A stretch of DNA of 33,048 nucleotides from Bacillota bacterium. Its GTDB lineage: Bacteria; Bacillota; Clostridia; Lachnospirales; Lachnospiraceae. The stretch is from NCBI GenBank assembly GCA_023458035.1, contig JAEXAX010000008.1:1-33048 (forward strand). The letters are read 5' to 3'. The translations under genes were made by a program, and so were the position numbers. Below the pieces are notes generated by a model, which was given only the letters and a program-made list of their open reading frames with translations, was not told the DNA's origin and did no database searches. Below, piece by piece: positions 17,206 through 25,460 of the stretch (position 1 is its first letter; every line of letters starts with the position of its first letter).

Positions 17206-18510
17206 ATGGATTTAACAAAGGTAAAAGAGCTGGCACAGGGTTATGAAAAAGACATGACCAAATTCTTGCGCGAGATCGTACAGTATCCGGGCGAGAGCTG
17301 CGGCGAAGAAATGCATGTACGTCGTATCGAGCAGGAAATGAAGGCTGTCGGCTTCGACAAGGTTGAGGTTGACCCGATGGGTAACGTACTGGGTTACATG
17401 GGAACCGGCAAAAAGCTGATTGCCTTTGACGCTCACATCGACACCGTCGGTATCGGTAACAAAGATAACTGGAAATTTGATCCGTACGAAGGCTTTGAGT
17501 CGGACACCGAAATCGGCGGACGCGGTGTTTCCGATCAGTTGGGCGGTATCGTATCGGCTGTATACGGCGCTAAGATCATGAAGGATATGGGTCTGTTAAA
17601 TGACAAGTACACCGTATTGGTAGTCGGTACCGTTCAGGAAGAAGACTGTGACGGCCTGTGCTGGGAATACATCATCAAAGAACGTGGCGTCAGACCGGAA
17701 TTCGTTGTTTCGACCGAGCCGACCGACGGCGGTATCTATCGCGGACAGCGCGGACGTATGGAAATCCGTGTTGATGTTAAGGGTGTTTCCTGCCATGGTT
17801 CCGCTCCGGAGCGTGGTGACAATGCGATCTACAAGATGGCCGACATCCTGCAGGATATCCGTTCCTTAAATGAAAATGATGCCGAAGCAGCGACCGAAAT
17901 CAAGGGTCTGGTAAAGATGCTCAGCCCGGAATTCAACGAGCAGTACAAAGAGGCTCAGTTCCTGGGCCGCGGTACCGTAACCACCTCCGAAATCTTCTAC
18001 ACCTCTCCGAGCCGTTGCGCCGTAGCCGACTCCTGCTCCATCTCTCTGGACCGCAGAATGACCGCCGGCGAGACCTGGCAGAGCTGTATCAAGGAGATCG
18101 AGGACCTGCCGAACGTTAAGAAGTACGGTGCCAAAGTTAGCATGTATCAGTATGCCAGAGAGTCCTGGAAGGGCCTGACCTACCCGATCGAGTGCTACTT
18201 CCCGACTTGGGTGATTCCGCAGGATCATGCTGTGACCAAGGCTTTGGAGAAATCCTACAAGAGCCTGTACGGCGAAGAAAGAATCGGTGCTGAGGTGACT
18301 CTGGAAATGAGAAAGGCTCGCCCGCTGACCGATAAGTGGACCTTCTCTACCAACGGTGTATCCATCATGGGACGTAACGGTATTCCGTGTATCGGTTTCG
18401 GACCGGGCGCAGAAGCTCAGGCTCATGCTCCGAACGAAATCACCTGGAAGCAGGATTTGGTAACCTGTGCTGCCGTTTACGCTGTACTGCCGACCAACTA
18501 TTGTGAATAA
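17206..18510 (+). CDS. ygeY: YgeY, M20-family zinc amidohydrolase
   Basis: 434 aa. Member of the ArgE/DapE/CPG2 group of di-zinc hydrolases. Metal and catalytic residues are visible: H77 and D79 in FDAHIDT, the bridging D110 in GRGVSDQ, the E145-E146 pair in VQEED, and a late His in AEAQAHAPNE. Its natural substrate is not settled; beside ygeX it may release diaminopropionate from an acylated precursor. AAGGAGG stands before the ATG. Downstream lies a 125-bp structured gap before ygeW. Confidence 0.93.
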   Translation: MDLTKVKELAQGYEKDMTKFLREIVQYPGESCGEEMHVRRIEQEMKAVGFDKVEVDPMGNVLGYMGTGKKLIAFDAHIDTVGIGNKDNWKFDPYEGFESDTEIGGRGVSDQLGGIVSAVYGAKIMKDMGLLNDKYTVLVVGTVQEEDCDGLCWEYIIKERGVRPEFVVSTEPTDGGIYRGQRGRMEIRVDVKGVSCHGSAPERGDNAIYKMADILQDIRSLNENDAEAATEIKGLVKMLSPEFNEQYKEAQFLGRGTVTTSEIFYTSPSRCAVADSCSISLDRRMTAGETWQSCIKEIEDLPNVKKYGAKVSMYQYARESWKGLTYPIECYFPTWVIPQDHAVTKALEKSYKSLYGEERIGAEVTLEMRKARPLTDKWTFSTNGVSIMGRNGIPCIGFGPGAEAQAHAPNEITWKQDLVTCAAVYAVLPTNYCE

Positions 18511-18635
18511 GTAAGTCTTACACTTACCTTTCAGCCGGTGTCCGTTTGGCCGCACCGGTTCGTGACTCGGGAACTTTCGGTTTCCGGCTCATGATAAACC
18601 TCAATTAAATCACATTTAAAAAGGAGATTTTACCG
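18511..18635 (+). promoter_or_regulatory. structured gap between ygeY and ygeW
   Basis: Contains GTAAGT/ACTTAC (18511-18527), CCGGTG/CACCGG with a 12-base loop (18535-18558), and a further weak GC-rich pairing at about 18566-18590. No T tract follows, so termination is unlikely; processing or differential expression of ygeW is possible. I see no convincing promoter. AAAAAGGAG precedes ygeW. Confidence 0.45.
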
Positions 18636-19829
18636 ATGAAAACATTACAGGATTATATCGACAAGCTCAATGCGTTGAACTTCAAAGAGATGTACAACAA
18701 CGACTTCTTCCTGACATGGGAGAAGACCACCGATGAGTTAGAGGCTGTTTGGACCGTAGCCGATGCTCTGCGTTTCATGAGAGAAAACAACATTTCCACC
18801 AAAGTATTCGAGAGTGGTCTGGGTATCTCTTTATTCCGTGACAACTCCACCCGTACCCGTTTCTCCTTCGCTTCCGCTTGTAACCTGTTAGGTCTGGAAG
18901 TTCAGGATCTGGATGAAGGCAAGTCTCAGGTAGCTCATGGCGAGACCGTTCGCGAGACCGCTAACATGGTATCCTTTATGGCTGATGTCATCGGTATCCG
19001 CGATGATATGTACATCGGCAAGGGAAATACCTACATGCATGAGTTCATGGACGCTGTTGCAGAAGGTAACAGAGACGGTATCTTAGAGCAGAGACCGACC
19101 CTAGTGAACCTGCAGTGTGATATTGACCACCCGACCCAGGCTATGGCTGACGCCTTACACATCATCCATGAGTTCGGCGGAATCGAAAACCTGAAGGGCA
19201 AGAAGGTAGCCATGAGCTGGGCTTACTCTCCGTCCTACGGAAAGCCGCTGTCCGTACCGCAGGGTATCATCGGTCTGTTAACCCGTCTGGGAATGGACGT
19301 GGTACTGGCTCATCCGGAAGGCTATGAAGTAATGCCGGAAGTTGAAGAAGTAGCTAAGAAGAATGCTGCCGCCTCCGGCGGATCCTTCACCAAGACCAAT
19401 GATATGAAGGAAGCTTTCAAGGATGCCGATATCGTATATCCGAAGAGCTGGGCTCCGTTTGCCGCTATGGAGAAACGTACCAACCTGTACGGCGAAGGCG
19501 ACGATGCCGGTATCAAGGCTCTGGAGAAAGAATTACTGGCTCAGAATGCCTCCCATAAGGATTGGGCTTGCACCGAAGAAATGATGAAGCTGACCAAGGA
19601 TGGTAAGGCTTTATACCTGCACTGCTTACCGGCCGACATCACAGATGTAAGCTGTAAGGAAGGTGAAGTAGACGCTTCCGTATTCGATCGTTATCGTGTT
19701 CCGCTTTACAAAGAAGCAAGCTTCAAGCCGTATGTAATCGCTGCTATGATCATGCTGAGCAAGTTTGAGAACCCGGCCGAGCTGTTAAAGAAACTGGAAG
19801 AAAAGGGAACCCCGAGAATCTTCGAATAA
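18636..19829 (+). CDS. ygeW: YgeW, knotted aspartate/ornithine carbamoyltransferase-like protein
   Basis: 397 aa (E. coli YgeW 396). Belongs to the aspartate/ornithine carbamoyltransferase superfamily: the carbamoyl phosphate loop STRTR is at 71-75, followed by GKSQVAHGETVRET, DHPTQAMAD and the late HCLPADI. The 'knotted' YgeW group has no firmly proven substrate; it probably works as a phosphorolytic enzyme giving carbamoyl phosphate, because a carbamate kinase gene follows. Codon choice resembles that of the strongly expressed ygeX and ygeY. Confidence 0.94.
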   Translation: MKTLQDYIDKLNALNFKEMYNNDFFLTWEKTTDELEAVWTVADALRFMRENNISTKVFESGLGISLFRDNSTRTRFSFASACNLLGLEVQDLDEGKSQVAHGETVRETANMVSFMADVIGIRDDMYIGKGNTYMHEFMDAVAEGNRDGILEQRPTLVNLQCDIDHPTQAMADALHIIHEFGGIENLKGKKVAMSWAYSPSYGKPLSVPQGIIGLLTRLGMDVVLAHPEGYEVMPEVEEVAKKNAAASGGSFTKTNDMKEAFKDADIVYPKSWAPFAAMEKRTNLYGEGDDAGIKALEKELLAQNASHKDWACTEEMMKLTKDGKALYLHCLPADITDVSCKEGEVDASVFDRYRVPLYKEASFKPYVIAAMIMLSKFENPAELLKKLEEKGTPRIFE

Positions 19830-19841
19830 GCAATGACATAT

Positions 19842-19896
19842 CATAAGGCTTCTGCCTTATGCACTGCACCGAAAGCCATCCTGCGTGATGGCTTTT
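19842..19896 (+). terminator. two hairpins between ygeW and arcC
   Basis: CATAAGG/CCTTATG (19842-19861, 7 bp) is followed by AAAGCCATC/GATGGCTTT (19872-19895, 9 bp) and a short T run. The second hairpin looks like a weak, leaky terminator that would lower arcC expression relative to ygeW. The arcC ribosome binding site lies 20 bp beyond it. Confidence 0.5.
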
Positions 19897-19929
19897 GGTA
19901 TCCTACCAAACACTCAAAGGAGCAAAATA

Positions 19930-20874
19930 ATGGATAAGAAAAAACGCATTGTCATCGCCCTGGGCGGAAATGCTCTGGGCAATACCCTGCCGGAGCAGAT
20001 GGCAGCAGTAAAGATTACCTCCCGCGCCATCGTCGACCTGATCGAAGAAGGTTGCGAGGTGGTGGTATCCCACGGTAACGGCCCACAGGTCGGCATGATC
20101 AATAATGCCATGGCCGCCCTGACCCGCGAAAACCCGAAACAGCCGAACACGCCACTCTCCGTTTGCGTGGCCATGAGCCAGGCATACATCGGTTACGATT
20201 TACAGAACGCCCTCAGAGAAGAGCTGTTAAACCGCGGCATCACAAATATTCCGGTCGCCACCATGATCACACAGGTGCGTGTGGATGAAAATGATCCGGC
20301 CTTCCTGAACCCGTCCAAACCGATCGGTCACTTTATGACCGAAGAAGAAGCCAAATTGGCCGAAGAAAAATACGGCTATGTCACCAAGGAAGATGCCGGC
20401 CGCGGCTATCGCCGTGTGGTAGCCTCTCCGAAGCCGGCCGAGATCGTAGAAATTCCGGCCATCCGTTCACTGGTTGAGGACGGGCAGCTGGTTGTTGCCG
20501 GCGGCGGTGGCGGTATTCCGGTTATGAAGAACGGAAATCACCTGTCCGGTGCTTCGGCCGTAATCGACAAAGATTTCGCCAGCAGCCTGATGGCTCAGAA
20601 TCTGGATGCAGACTTCCTGATCATCCTGACCGCTGTCGAGAAGGTAGCCATCAACTACGGCAAAGAAAACGAAAAATGGTTGGATGAGCTGAGCGTAGCC
20701 GAAGCCGAACGTTATATCGAGGAAGGTCATTTCGCACCGGGCTCGATGCTGCCAAAGGTGCAGGCGGCTGTGGAATTTGCCAAGTCCGCACCGGGACGTA
20801 CCGCTTTAATCACCCTGCTGGAGAAGGCCAAGGATGGTATCCTCGGCTTAACCGGAACCAGAATTCATCAGTAG
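19930..20874 (+). CDS. arcC: carbamate kinase
   Basis: 314 aa, complete. Transfers phosphate from carbamoyl phosphate to ADP, giving ATP, carbamate and finally ammonia and CO2. Family motifs: IALGGNALG, SHGNGPQVG, the glycine-rich GGGGIPV, IDKDFASSLMAQ and FAPGSMLPKVQAA. The ATG at 19930 has AAAGGAG ten bases upstream; a start at 19885 would lie inside the preceding hairpin. Last gene of the plus-strand operon. It corresponds to E. coli YqeA in the same set and would be the energy-conserving step. Confidence 0.95.
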   Translation: MDKKKRIVIALGGNALGNTLPEQMAAVKITSRAIVDLIEEGCEVVVSHGNGPQVGMINNAMAALTRENPKQPNTPLSVCVAMSQAYIGYDLQNALREELLNRGITNIPVATMITQVRVDENDPAFLNPSKPIGHFMTEEEAKLAEEKYGYVTKEDAGRGYRRVVASPKPAEIVEIPAIRSLVEDGQLVVAGGGGGIPVMKNGNHLSGASAVIDKDFASSLMAQNLDADFLIILTAVEKVAINYGKENEKWLDELSVAEAERYIEEGHFAPGSMLPKVQAAVEFAKSAPGRTALITLLEKAKDGILGLTGTRIHQ

Positions 20875-20902
20875 TTCGTGTAACTCCTTTCTATAAGCAA
20901 GC

Positions 20903-20935
20903 AAAAAACCGGATTCCGAAAGGATCCGGTTTTTT
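20903..20935 (+). terminator. Rho-independent terminator after arcC
   Basis: CCGGAT and ATCCGG form the stem with an inner TCC/GGA around GAAA; A6 precedes and T6 follows. Ends the ygeXYW-arcC operon about 30 bp after the stop. Confidence 0.9.
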
Positions 20936-20967
20936 GCGTATCAAACAGAACAATTATTGGCTTTTCC

Positions 20968-20996
20968 TTGCTTCGCCCCAGACCTTTTGTTATACT
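20968..20996 (+). promoter_or_regulatory. promoter of the D,D-carboxypeptidase gene
   Basis: TTGCTT (20968-20973), 17-bp spacer, TATACT (20991-20996). Lies 50 bp before the ATG at 21046; AAAGGA is upstream of the start. Confidence 0.6.
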
Positions 20997-21045
20997 GTAG
21001 CTGTATGCTTTATTTCATACAAAACAACAACGAAAGGATACACTC

Positions 21046-22500
21046 ATGCATTTCCCAAATAAAATGTTTCGTCGTTTGGCCATCGGTTGCCTGGCGACTA
21101 TTTATATGATCGGCAACGGCCTGTCTGTTACCACAGCCAGAGCCGAAGAAACGCCGACCGCCCAAAAGTCTGCCTTGCAGATTGCGATCGATGCCGGTAA
21201 TACCGACCTGACTGAAAAATACGCTCCCAAAGCCGCCATCGTCGTCGATGCCACCAGCGGTCGCATCCTCTTTTCCGAGAATGCCGATGTCCCGCGGGTA
21301 CCGGCCAGCCTGACCAAGCTGATGACCCTATATCTGGCCTATGAGGCCATGAAGGAAGGCAAGTTTGACGAAAATACCAAGGTCAAGGCCAATGATAAAT
21401 ACCTCGATATTTCCGGGCGCTTCAGTCTGTCAAACCATAAGATTACGCCCGGCCAAGAATTTACCGTTAAGGAGCTGATCGATGCCCTGATCGTTCCATC
21501 CTCGGCCGCCGCCGCCTTTATGTTGGCGGATCTGGTGATGCCGGATGACACAGAGGGCTTTATCCAAAAAATGAATGATACGGCTGCCAAGTTACAGATG
21601 ACAGGCACCCACTACGAGAATCCAATCGGTTCACCGAATCTTGATTTGTCGCCCTATCTGTCCGACAAGCATGACCCACATGCCGATAATCAGATTACGG
21701 CCAAGGATTATGCCATCCTGGTATCACATTTTATCAAAGAGCACCCGCAAGTACTGAACCATACTACCAGCAGTAAGATTACCATGTCGGCCGGAACGCC
21801 GCAGGAAGCGACTTATGACGGTCATAACTACTCTCTGCCCGGCCAGGAACTCTACCGAGAAGGTATCGATGGTTTTAAGACCGGTTCCAGTCCGGCGGCC
21901 GGTTACAACGTGGTCGCCTCTGCCAAACGCGGAGATACCCGATTGGTCGCAGTCGTTCTCGGCGTCAGTGCTTGGGTGGATGACAAGGCCGAGTACAATC
22001 GTGCCCGGATCGTCAATGCTTTACTGGAAGACTGCTTTGCCAAATACGAATATCGCACCGTGCTGAAGGCCGGTGAACAAACCGTCGGGGGCGAGGCCGT
22101 CAGCCTGGCCAATGATTTCATGGCCACCGTACCGAAAGGACAGGCTCCCGAACTGATCAAACAAAAGGATCACGTCATGCTTGGCACTGCCGGCGAATAT
22201 TTACCGGGTTACAGTGCGCCGGGAGCAGCCTATCGCTTGGCTTCTGCAATCAAGTCCGAAAATGCTCAAACCGCTGCCAAGTCTACGACCACAAAACCGG
22301 GGGCGGCCGCCCTCTTCCTACGGGTGGTTAAGTTTATCTTAAAGTTTGCCTTGGCCATCATCTTGTTATTCTCACTCTTTGTAGTGATCATGTTGCTTCG
22401 GAAGCAGATCGTGCTGCGCAGGCGCCGGAAATGCCGGGAAGCCATGCGAGCCGCCAGACGACGAAAAGCACAACAACAACGTCGTCGCCATGATTCATAA
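21046..22500 (+). CDS. D-alanyl-D-alanine carboxypeptidase-like protein (peptidase S11)
   Basis: 484 aa. A signal peptide (about 1-33, with ARA before EE) is followed by a penicillin-binding S11 domain. S88-L-T-K91 is the SxxK site and K278-T-G280 the KTG motif. The SxN motif reads S152-S-A154: the usual Asn is replaced by Ala. A single C-terminal membrane helix (about 425-450) leads into a very basic tail rich in Arg, unusual because most DacA proteins use an amphipathic helix. S11 enzymes trim the terminal D-Ala of peptidoglycan stem peptides. With the altered SxN, reduced or altered activity is possible. Own promoter and terminator. Confidence 0.9.
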   Translation: MHFPNKMFRRLAIGCLATIYMIGNGLSVTTARAEETPTAQKSALQIAIDAGNTDLTEKYAPKAAIVVDATSGRILFSENADVPRVPASLTKLMTLYLAYEAMKEGKFDENTKVKANDKYLDISGRFSLSNHKITPGQEFTVKELIDALIVPSSAAAAFMLADLVMPDDTEGFIQKMNDTAAKLQMTGTHYENPIGSPNLDLSPYLSDKHDPHADNQITAKDYAILVSHFIKEHPQVLNHTTSSKITMSAGTPQEATYDGHNYSLPGQELYREGIDGFKTGSSPAAGYNVVASAKRGDTRLVAVVLGVSAWVDDKAEYNRARIVNALLEDCFAKYEYRTVLKAGEQTVGGEAVSLANDFMATVPKGQAPELIKQKDHVMLGTAGEYLPGYSAPGAAYRLASAIKSENAQTAAKSTTTKPGAAALFLRVVKFILKFALAIILLFSLFVVIMLLRKQIVLRRRRKCREAMRAARRRKAQQQRRRHDS

Positions 22501-22514
22501 ATACTGTCAGCCTC

Positions 22515-22555
22515 AAAAAAACGCTCAGGCCACGAAATTGGTCTGAGCGTTTTTT
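22515..22555. terminator. bidirectional terminator between two convergent genes
   Basis: AAAAAAACGCTCAG pairs with CTGAGCGTTTTTT; the inner part continues as CCA/TGG. There are A and T tracts on both sides. It lies 15 bp after the carboxypeptidase stop and 35 bp after the FHA gene stop, so it can serve both strands. Confidence 0.9.
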
Positions 22556-22589
22556 ATGAGGTTGTCAGTAGGTCAACGATAACGCGGTG

Positions 22590-24140
22590 TTAATACAGTC
22601 GAAACTCAAACTCTTCATTGGCCAGACGGAATTTACTACCGTGCTCCAAGGCCACCTCTACATTGCTAACAAGCTCTTGGTTGTTAACAAATGTATGGTT
22701 AGTGGAATTTGTATCAACAATACTATACTGCTGTCCGCGTGTAATAATATTGGCATGGCTACGACTTACCGCCGCATTGTCCCCAATAAAATAATCTACA
22801 TAACTTCTCTCTTTCCCGATTCTAAAGACCGGTTTACTTAACATGATTTTTTCATTGGTCTTGTAACGTATCAAATGCGGTGTTACAGCTGCTGCTCTGT
22901 TGTCTCCCCCTAAAAGCGTTGTTTCAGCAAAGCCTCCGGCACCACCCAAAATGGTTGTCTCACCAAAGCCCTGGTCTGAGTGATCAGCAAAATTTCCAGG
23001 CTGGGGGATCGGTGCCTGCGCAGCCATCGGCGAAGCTGCTGGCTGTGCCGGAGCCGGTGTAGCCGGCTGAGCTAGCGTAGGCGTCAGTATCGACATGGCC
23101 GGCCGTGTCGGTACCAGCGGTGGTTGTGTTGGTTTGGCCGACTGCGCCGGTACCAGCGGCGGCTGTGCTGATACGGCTGACTGCGCCGGCATGGACGGCA
23201 TATTTGGCATGGCAAACTGAGGCTGCTGCTCTGCCTTCCCTTTTTTCTTCTTCGGCGCCTTTGTCGCTTTCTTCTGTTCCTTCTGCGCCTTGTAAAGAGC
23301 CGCATTTTCTTTATTGTAATGACACATCAACTTAAACCAGGTAATTTGCTTTTCCGGCTTTGCGGCCTGCTCCGAAGGCATAGACGCATTTTGCTGAGGT
23401 AATGTCTGTGCCGGAGCAGCCGGTGTTGGCGCCGGAGCAGGAGCATGCGGTGTTGCGGCATTTGCAGCAGCCGGTTGATACAGCTCCCTGCCTTGATTTG
23501 GCATGGCCGGTTTTATGGCAGCCGCACTTCCGGTTGCTGTTTGAGCAGTGGCTGCTGTAGCCGACCGGGTAGTCGACTCCTGACTTTCTCTTTGTAATTC
23601 ATGAACCAAGGTTCGAATGGCTTCCGGTGTTACGATCGCCGAGCGATTCAAAAAATTAACCATCTTAGCCACATACACACAATTTTCCGATTGATCATAC
23701 TGCGTATTAAAGATCAGGTTTTTCAAAAAATCCCCTAATGATACAGTATTCTTCTGCTCCATAATCGGCAAACATATCAGCTGCGTTTGATAAGACGAAA
23801 CATCAATATACATATAATTCGCATCCAGCAAAATATATTGTATATCCAGCATATAGTCCTCGATCGCCGCCAAAGCATCGGCAATACCGCTCAGCAAGCC
23901 AACCATCTGCTTTTTATTGGCCGCTCCGCCCTCCAGAAACTGAGCCACAGAAACCTTGGACGAAATCTGAAACTTCAAAAGGCACTGTTCATCCAGCTGA
24001 TTATATATCATGGGTGCCAAGCCCGGAATATCATTATTGACAAGCATTCCCATGCTCATCGTATCCATTTTATCATTTGGTGTAATGGTATACACCAAAT
24101 AACTATTTGCTCCCTGATTCTCAAATGTAAATGTTGGCAC
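22590..24140 (-). CDS. FHA-domain protein with N-terminal DUF6382-like domain
   Basis: 516 aa. Residues 1-180 resemble the DUF6382 domain found with FHA in Firmicutes. Residues 190-390 are a Pro/Ala/Gln-rich linker with a basic patch (284-302). Residues 425-516 are a forkhead-associated phospho-threonine binding domain: R440 in FRIGKE, S459-R-S-H462, and the late N481 in NSTNHTFVN. Just before it are two motifs GETTILGG (393-400) and AETTLLGG (405-412), candidate phosphorylation sites. FHA proteins act in Ser/Thr kinase signalling, cell division or secretion. It follows the WG gene by 15 bp. Kinase partner not in the window. Confidence 0.85.
   Translation of the reverse strand: MPTFTFENQGANSYLVYTITPNDKMDTMSMGMLVNNDIPGLAPMIYNQLDEQCLLKFQISSKVSVAQFLEGGAANKKQMVGLLSGIADALAAIEDYMLDIQYILLDANYMYIDVSSYQTQLICLPIMEQKNTVSLGDFLKNLIFNTQYDQSENCVYVAKMVNFLNRSAIVTPEAIRTLVHELQRESQESTTRSATAATAQTATGSAAAIKPAMPNQGRELYQPAAANAATPHAPAPAPTPAAPAQTLPQQNASMPSEQAAKPEKQITWFKLMCHYNKENAALYKAQKEQKKATKAPKKKKGKAEQQPQFAMPNMPSMPAQSAVSAQPPLVPAQSAKPTQPPLVPTRPAMSILTPTLAQPATPAPAQPAASPMAAQAPIPQPGNFADHSDQGFGETTILGGAGGFAETTLLGGDNRAAAVTPHLIRYKTNEKIMLSKPVFRIGKERSYVDYFIGDNAAVSRSHANIITRGQQYSIVDTNSTNHTFVNNQELVSNVEVALEHGSKFRLANEEFEFRLY
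23110..23187. repeat. 39-bp tandem repeat inside the FHA protein linker
   Basis: Two copies of a 39-bp unit begin with GGTACCAGCGG at 23110 and 23149. On the protein they give QPPLVPAQSAKPT-like 13-residue repeats. The reading frame is kept, so this is a length-variable linker. Confidence 0.65.
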
Positions 24141-24155
24141 TACGACCCCTCCCTA

Positions 24156-24452
24156 TTATCTATTCAACCTATACAGTTTTAAAAGTTGCCAAATATCTCC
24201 TTCTTTAATAAAACAACTCCCCTTCGCATTAAAATCTTTAGCATCGGAAAATTTTGGTTCAATCACGATATTCTCATCCTTATCCACAAAACCCCATTTG
24301 CCCTTTTGTTTGACAGCCGCCAAACCATTGCTAAATGCTCTGGCATCCTCATATGTCTTATCCGAAATTGCTTTTCCGTCTTTATCAATGAAAAACCATT
24401 TACAGCTCTTGCTGATGCCAATATCTGTCTCGGCGACCACTAGGTAGTGCAT
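24156..24452 (-). CDS. small WG-repeat protein
   Basis: 98 aa with WG (KWG-type) beta repeats: KWFFIDKDGKAI, GKWGFVDKDENIVI and a shortened third. WG repeats form small beta structures used for binding; no catalytic residues are seen. The ATG at 24452 has GGAGAAG in front, and an ATG at 24470 has none. A -10 like TATAAT lies at 24541-24546. Cotranscribed with the FHA gene, which begins 15 bp downstream, so the two may work together. Exact function unknown. Confidence 0.75.
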   Translation of the reverse strand: MHYLVVAETDIGISKSCKWFFIDKDGKAISDKTYEDARAFSNGLAAVKQKGKWGFVDKDENIVIEPKFSDAKDFNAKGSCFIKEGDIWQLLKLYRLNR

Positions 24453-24540
24453 ATCTTCTTCTCCATTCATCTGTCAAATTGAATATCCATTCATTCATCC
24501 ATTTTGCCAATCAAGCATCTCTTTCATTGAAAGCACATTT

Positions 24541-24546
24541 ATTATA
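24541..24546 (-). promoter_or_regulatory. possible -10 element for the WG-FHA operon
   Basis: Minus strand TATAAT, about 90 bp upstream of the WG gene. No good -35 was found at the usual distance, so this is tentative. The surrounding 24471-24588 gap holds nothing else I can support. Confidence 0.35.
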
Positions 24547-24588
24547 CCGCATGACGAGTGACACGCCGGTAATAAAATCGATGCCGGT

Positions 24589-25434
24589 CTATTTTTTTTC
24601 TGAAATGCTTTCCAAGCTCTGAAACAGTACAGCGCCGATGATAAACAGAATAATCGTAGCCGAAATTCCATAGTTGGCTTTACCGGTCCACAGCGAAATT
24701 CCACCAAACAGGGCCGGCCAAATCAGGATGGCCAATTTTCTACAACTGTGATAAACACCGAAAAACCGGCTAGCCTGATACCGGGGTGCCAAGCCTGCAA
24801 AATAGGAACGACTCAATGCTTGAATACCGCCTTGGGCGGTGCCGCCAAGCACGGCCAAGGCAACAAACAGAGCTCGCATGGTCTCTAAGTTCTGATACTG
24901 ATATTGGTGCCAAACCGGTGCCCCATCCAGTTCCATCGGTGTGAATAACTTTTCTACGCCCATAAAGAAGGCCACCACGCAGATGATGCAACAGGTTATG
25001 ATACCGATGACTATCGTCTTCTTCGTACCGATTTTTTTAGCCAGCCAACCATAGAACAACGTAGACGGAACGGCTACAAATTGCGTCAGCAGTAAAATCA
25101 ACACCAGTGTCGTCGTTTCAAGATGGAGCGCTTTCCCATAAGCAATCATCATAATGATAATGGTATCCAGTCCACCGATATAAAAGAAATAAGCCAACAA
25201 AAACAGGAGCAGGGGTTTGTTATTCTTAATCTCCTTTACGGTCTCCCAGAGACTGCCCAAGCCCCCCCGACTGTCGCGCTCCTTTGATTCAAAATCGCAA
25301 CCTTGATGCACATTCTTTAAGAGCGGCAAGCTAAAAACCAACCACCAGACCGCGATTATGATCATGGTATATGCCGAATGTCCCCAGTCATAAATGATCC
25401 AACTTTTTTCTTGTTTCGTTAATCTTTTCACCAT
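24589..25434 (-). pseudogene. UMF1-type MFS transporter with an internal deletion
   Basis: 281 aa, where the UMF1/Atg22-like family is usually about 410-440. The N-terminus (SWIIYDWGHSAYTMIII, 11-27) and the rest from AVWWLVFSLPLLKNV (28-42) are typical parts of the family, but in full-length members they are separated by roughly 150 residues covering several membrane helices. Here they are joined in frame. The end of the protein, around FFGVYHSCRKLAILIWPAL, also deviates from the usual pattern. A good AGGGG ribosome binding site and an open frame remain. Most likely a decaying transporter; a stable shortened form cannot be excluded. Confidence 0.65.
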
Positions 25435-25460
25435 GACATCCCCTAGTCATTTCTACCTGT

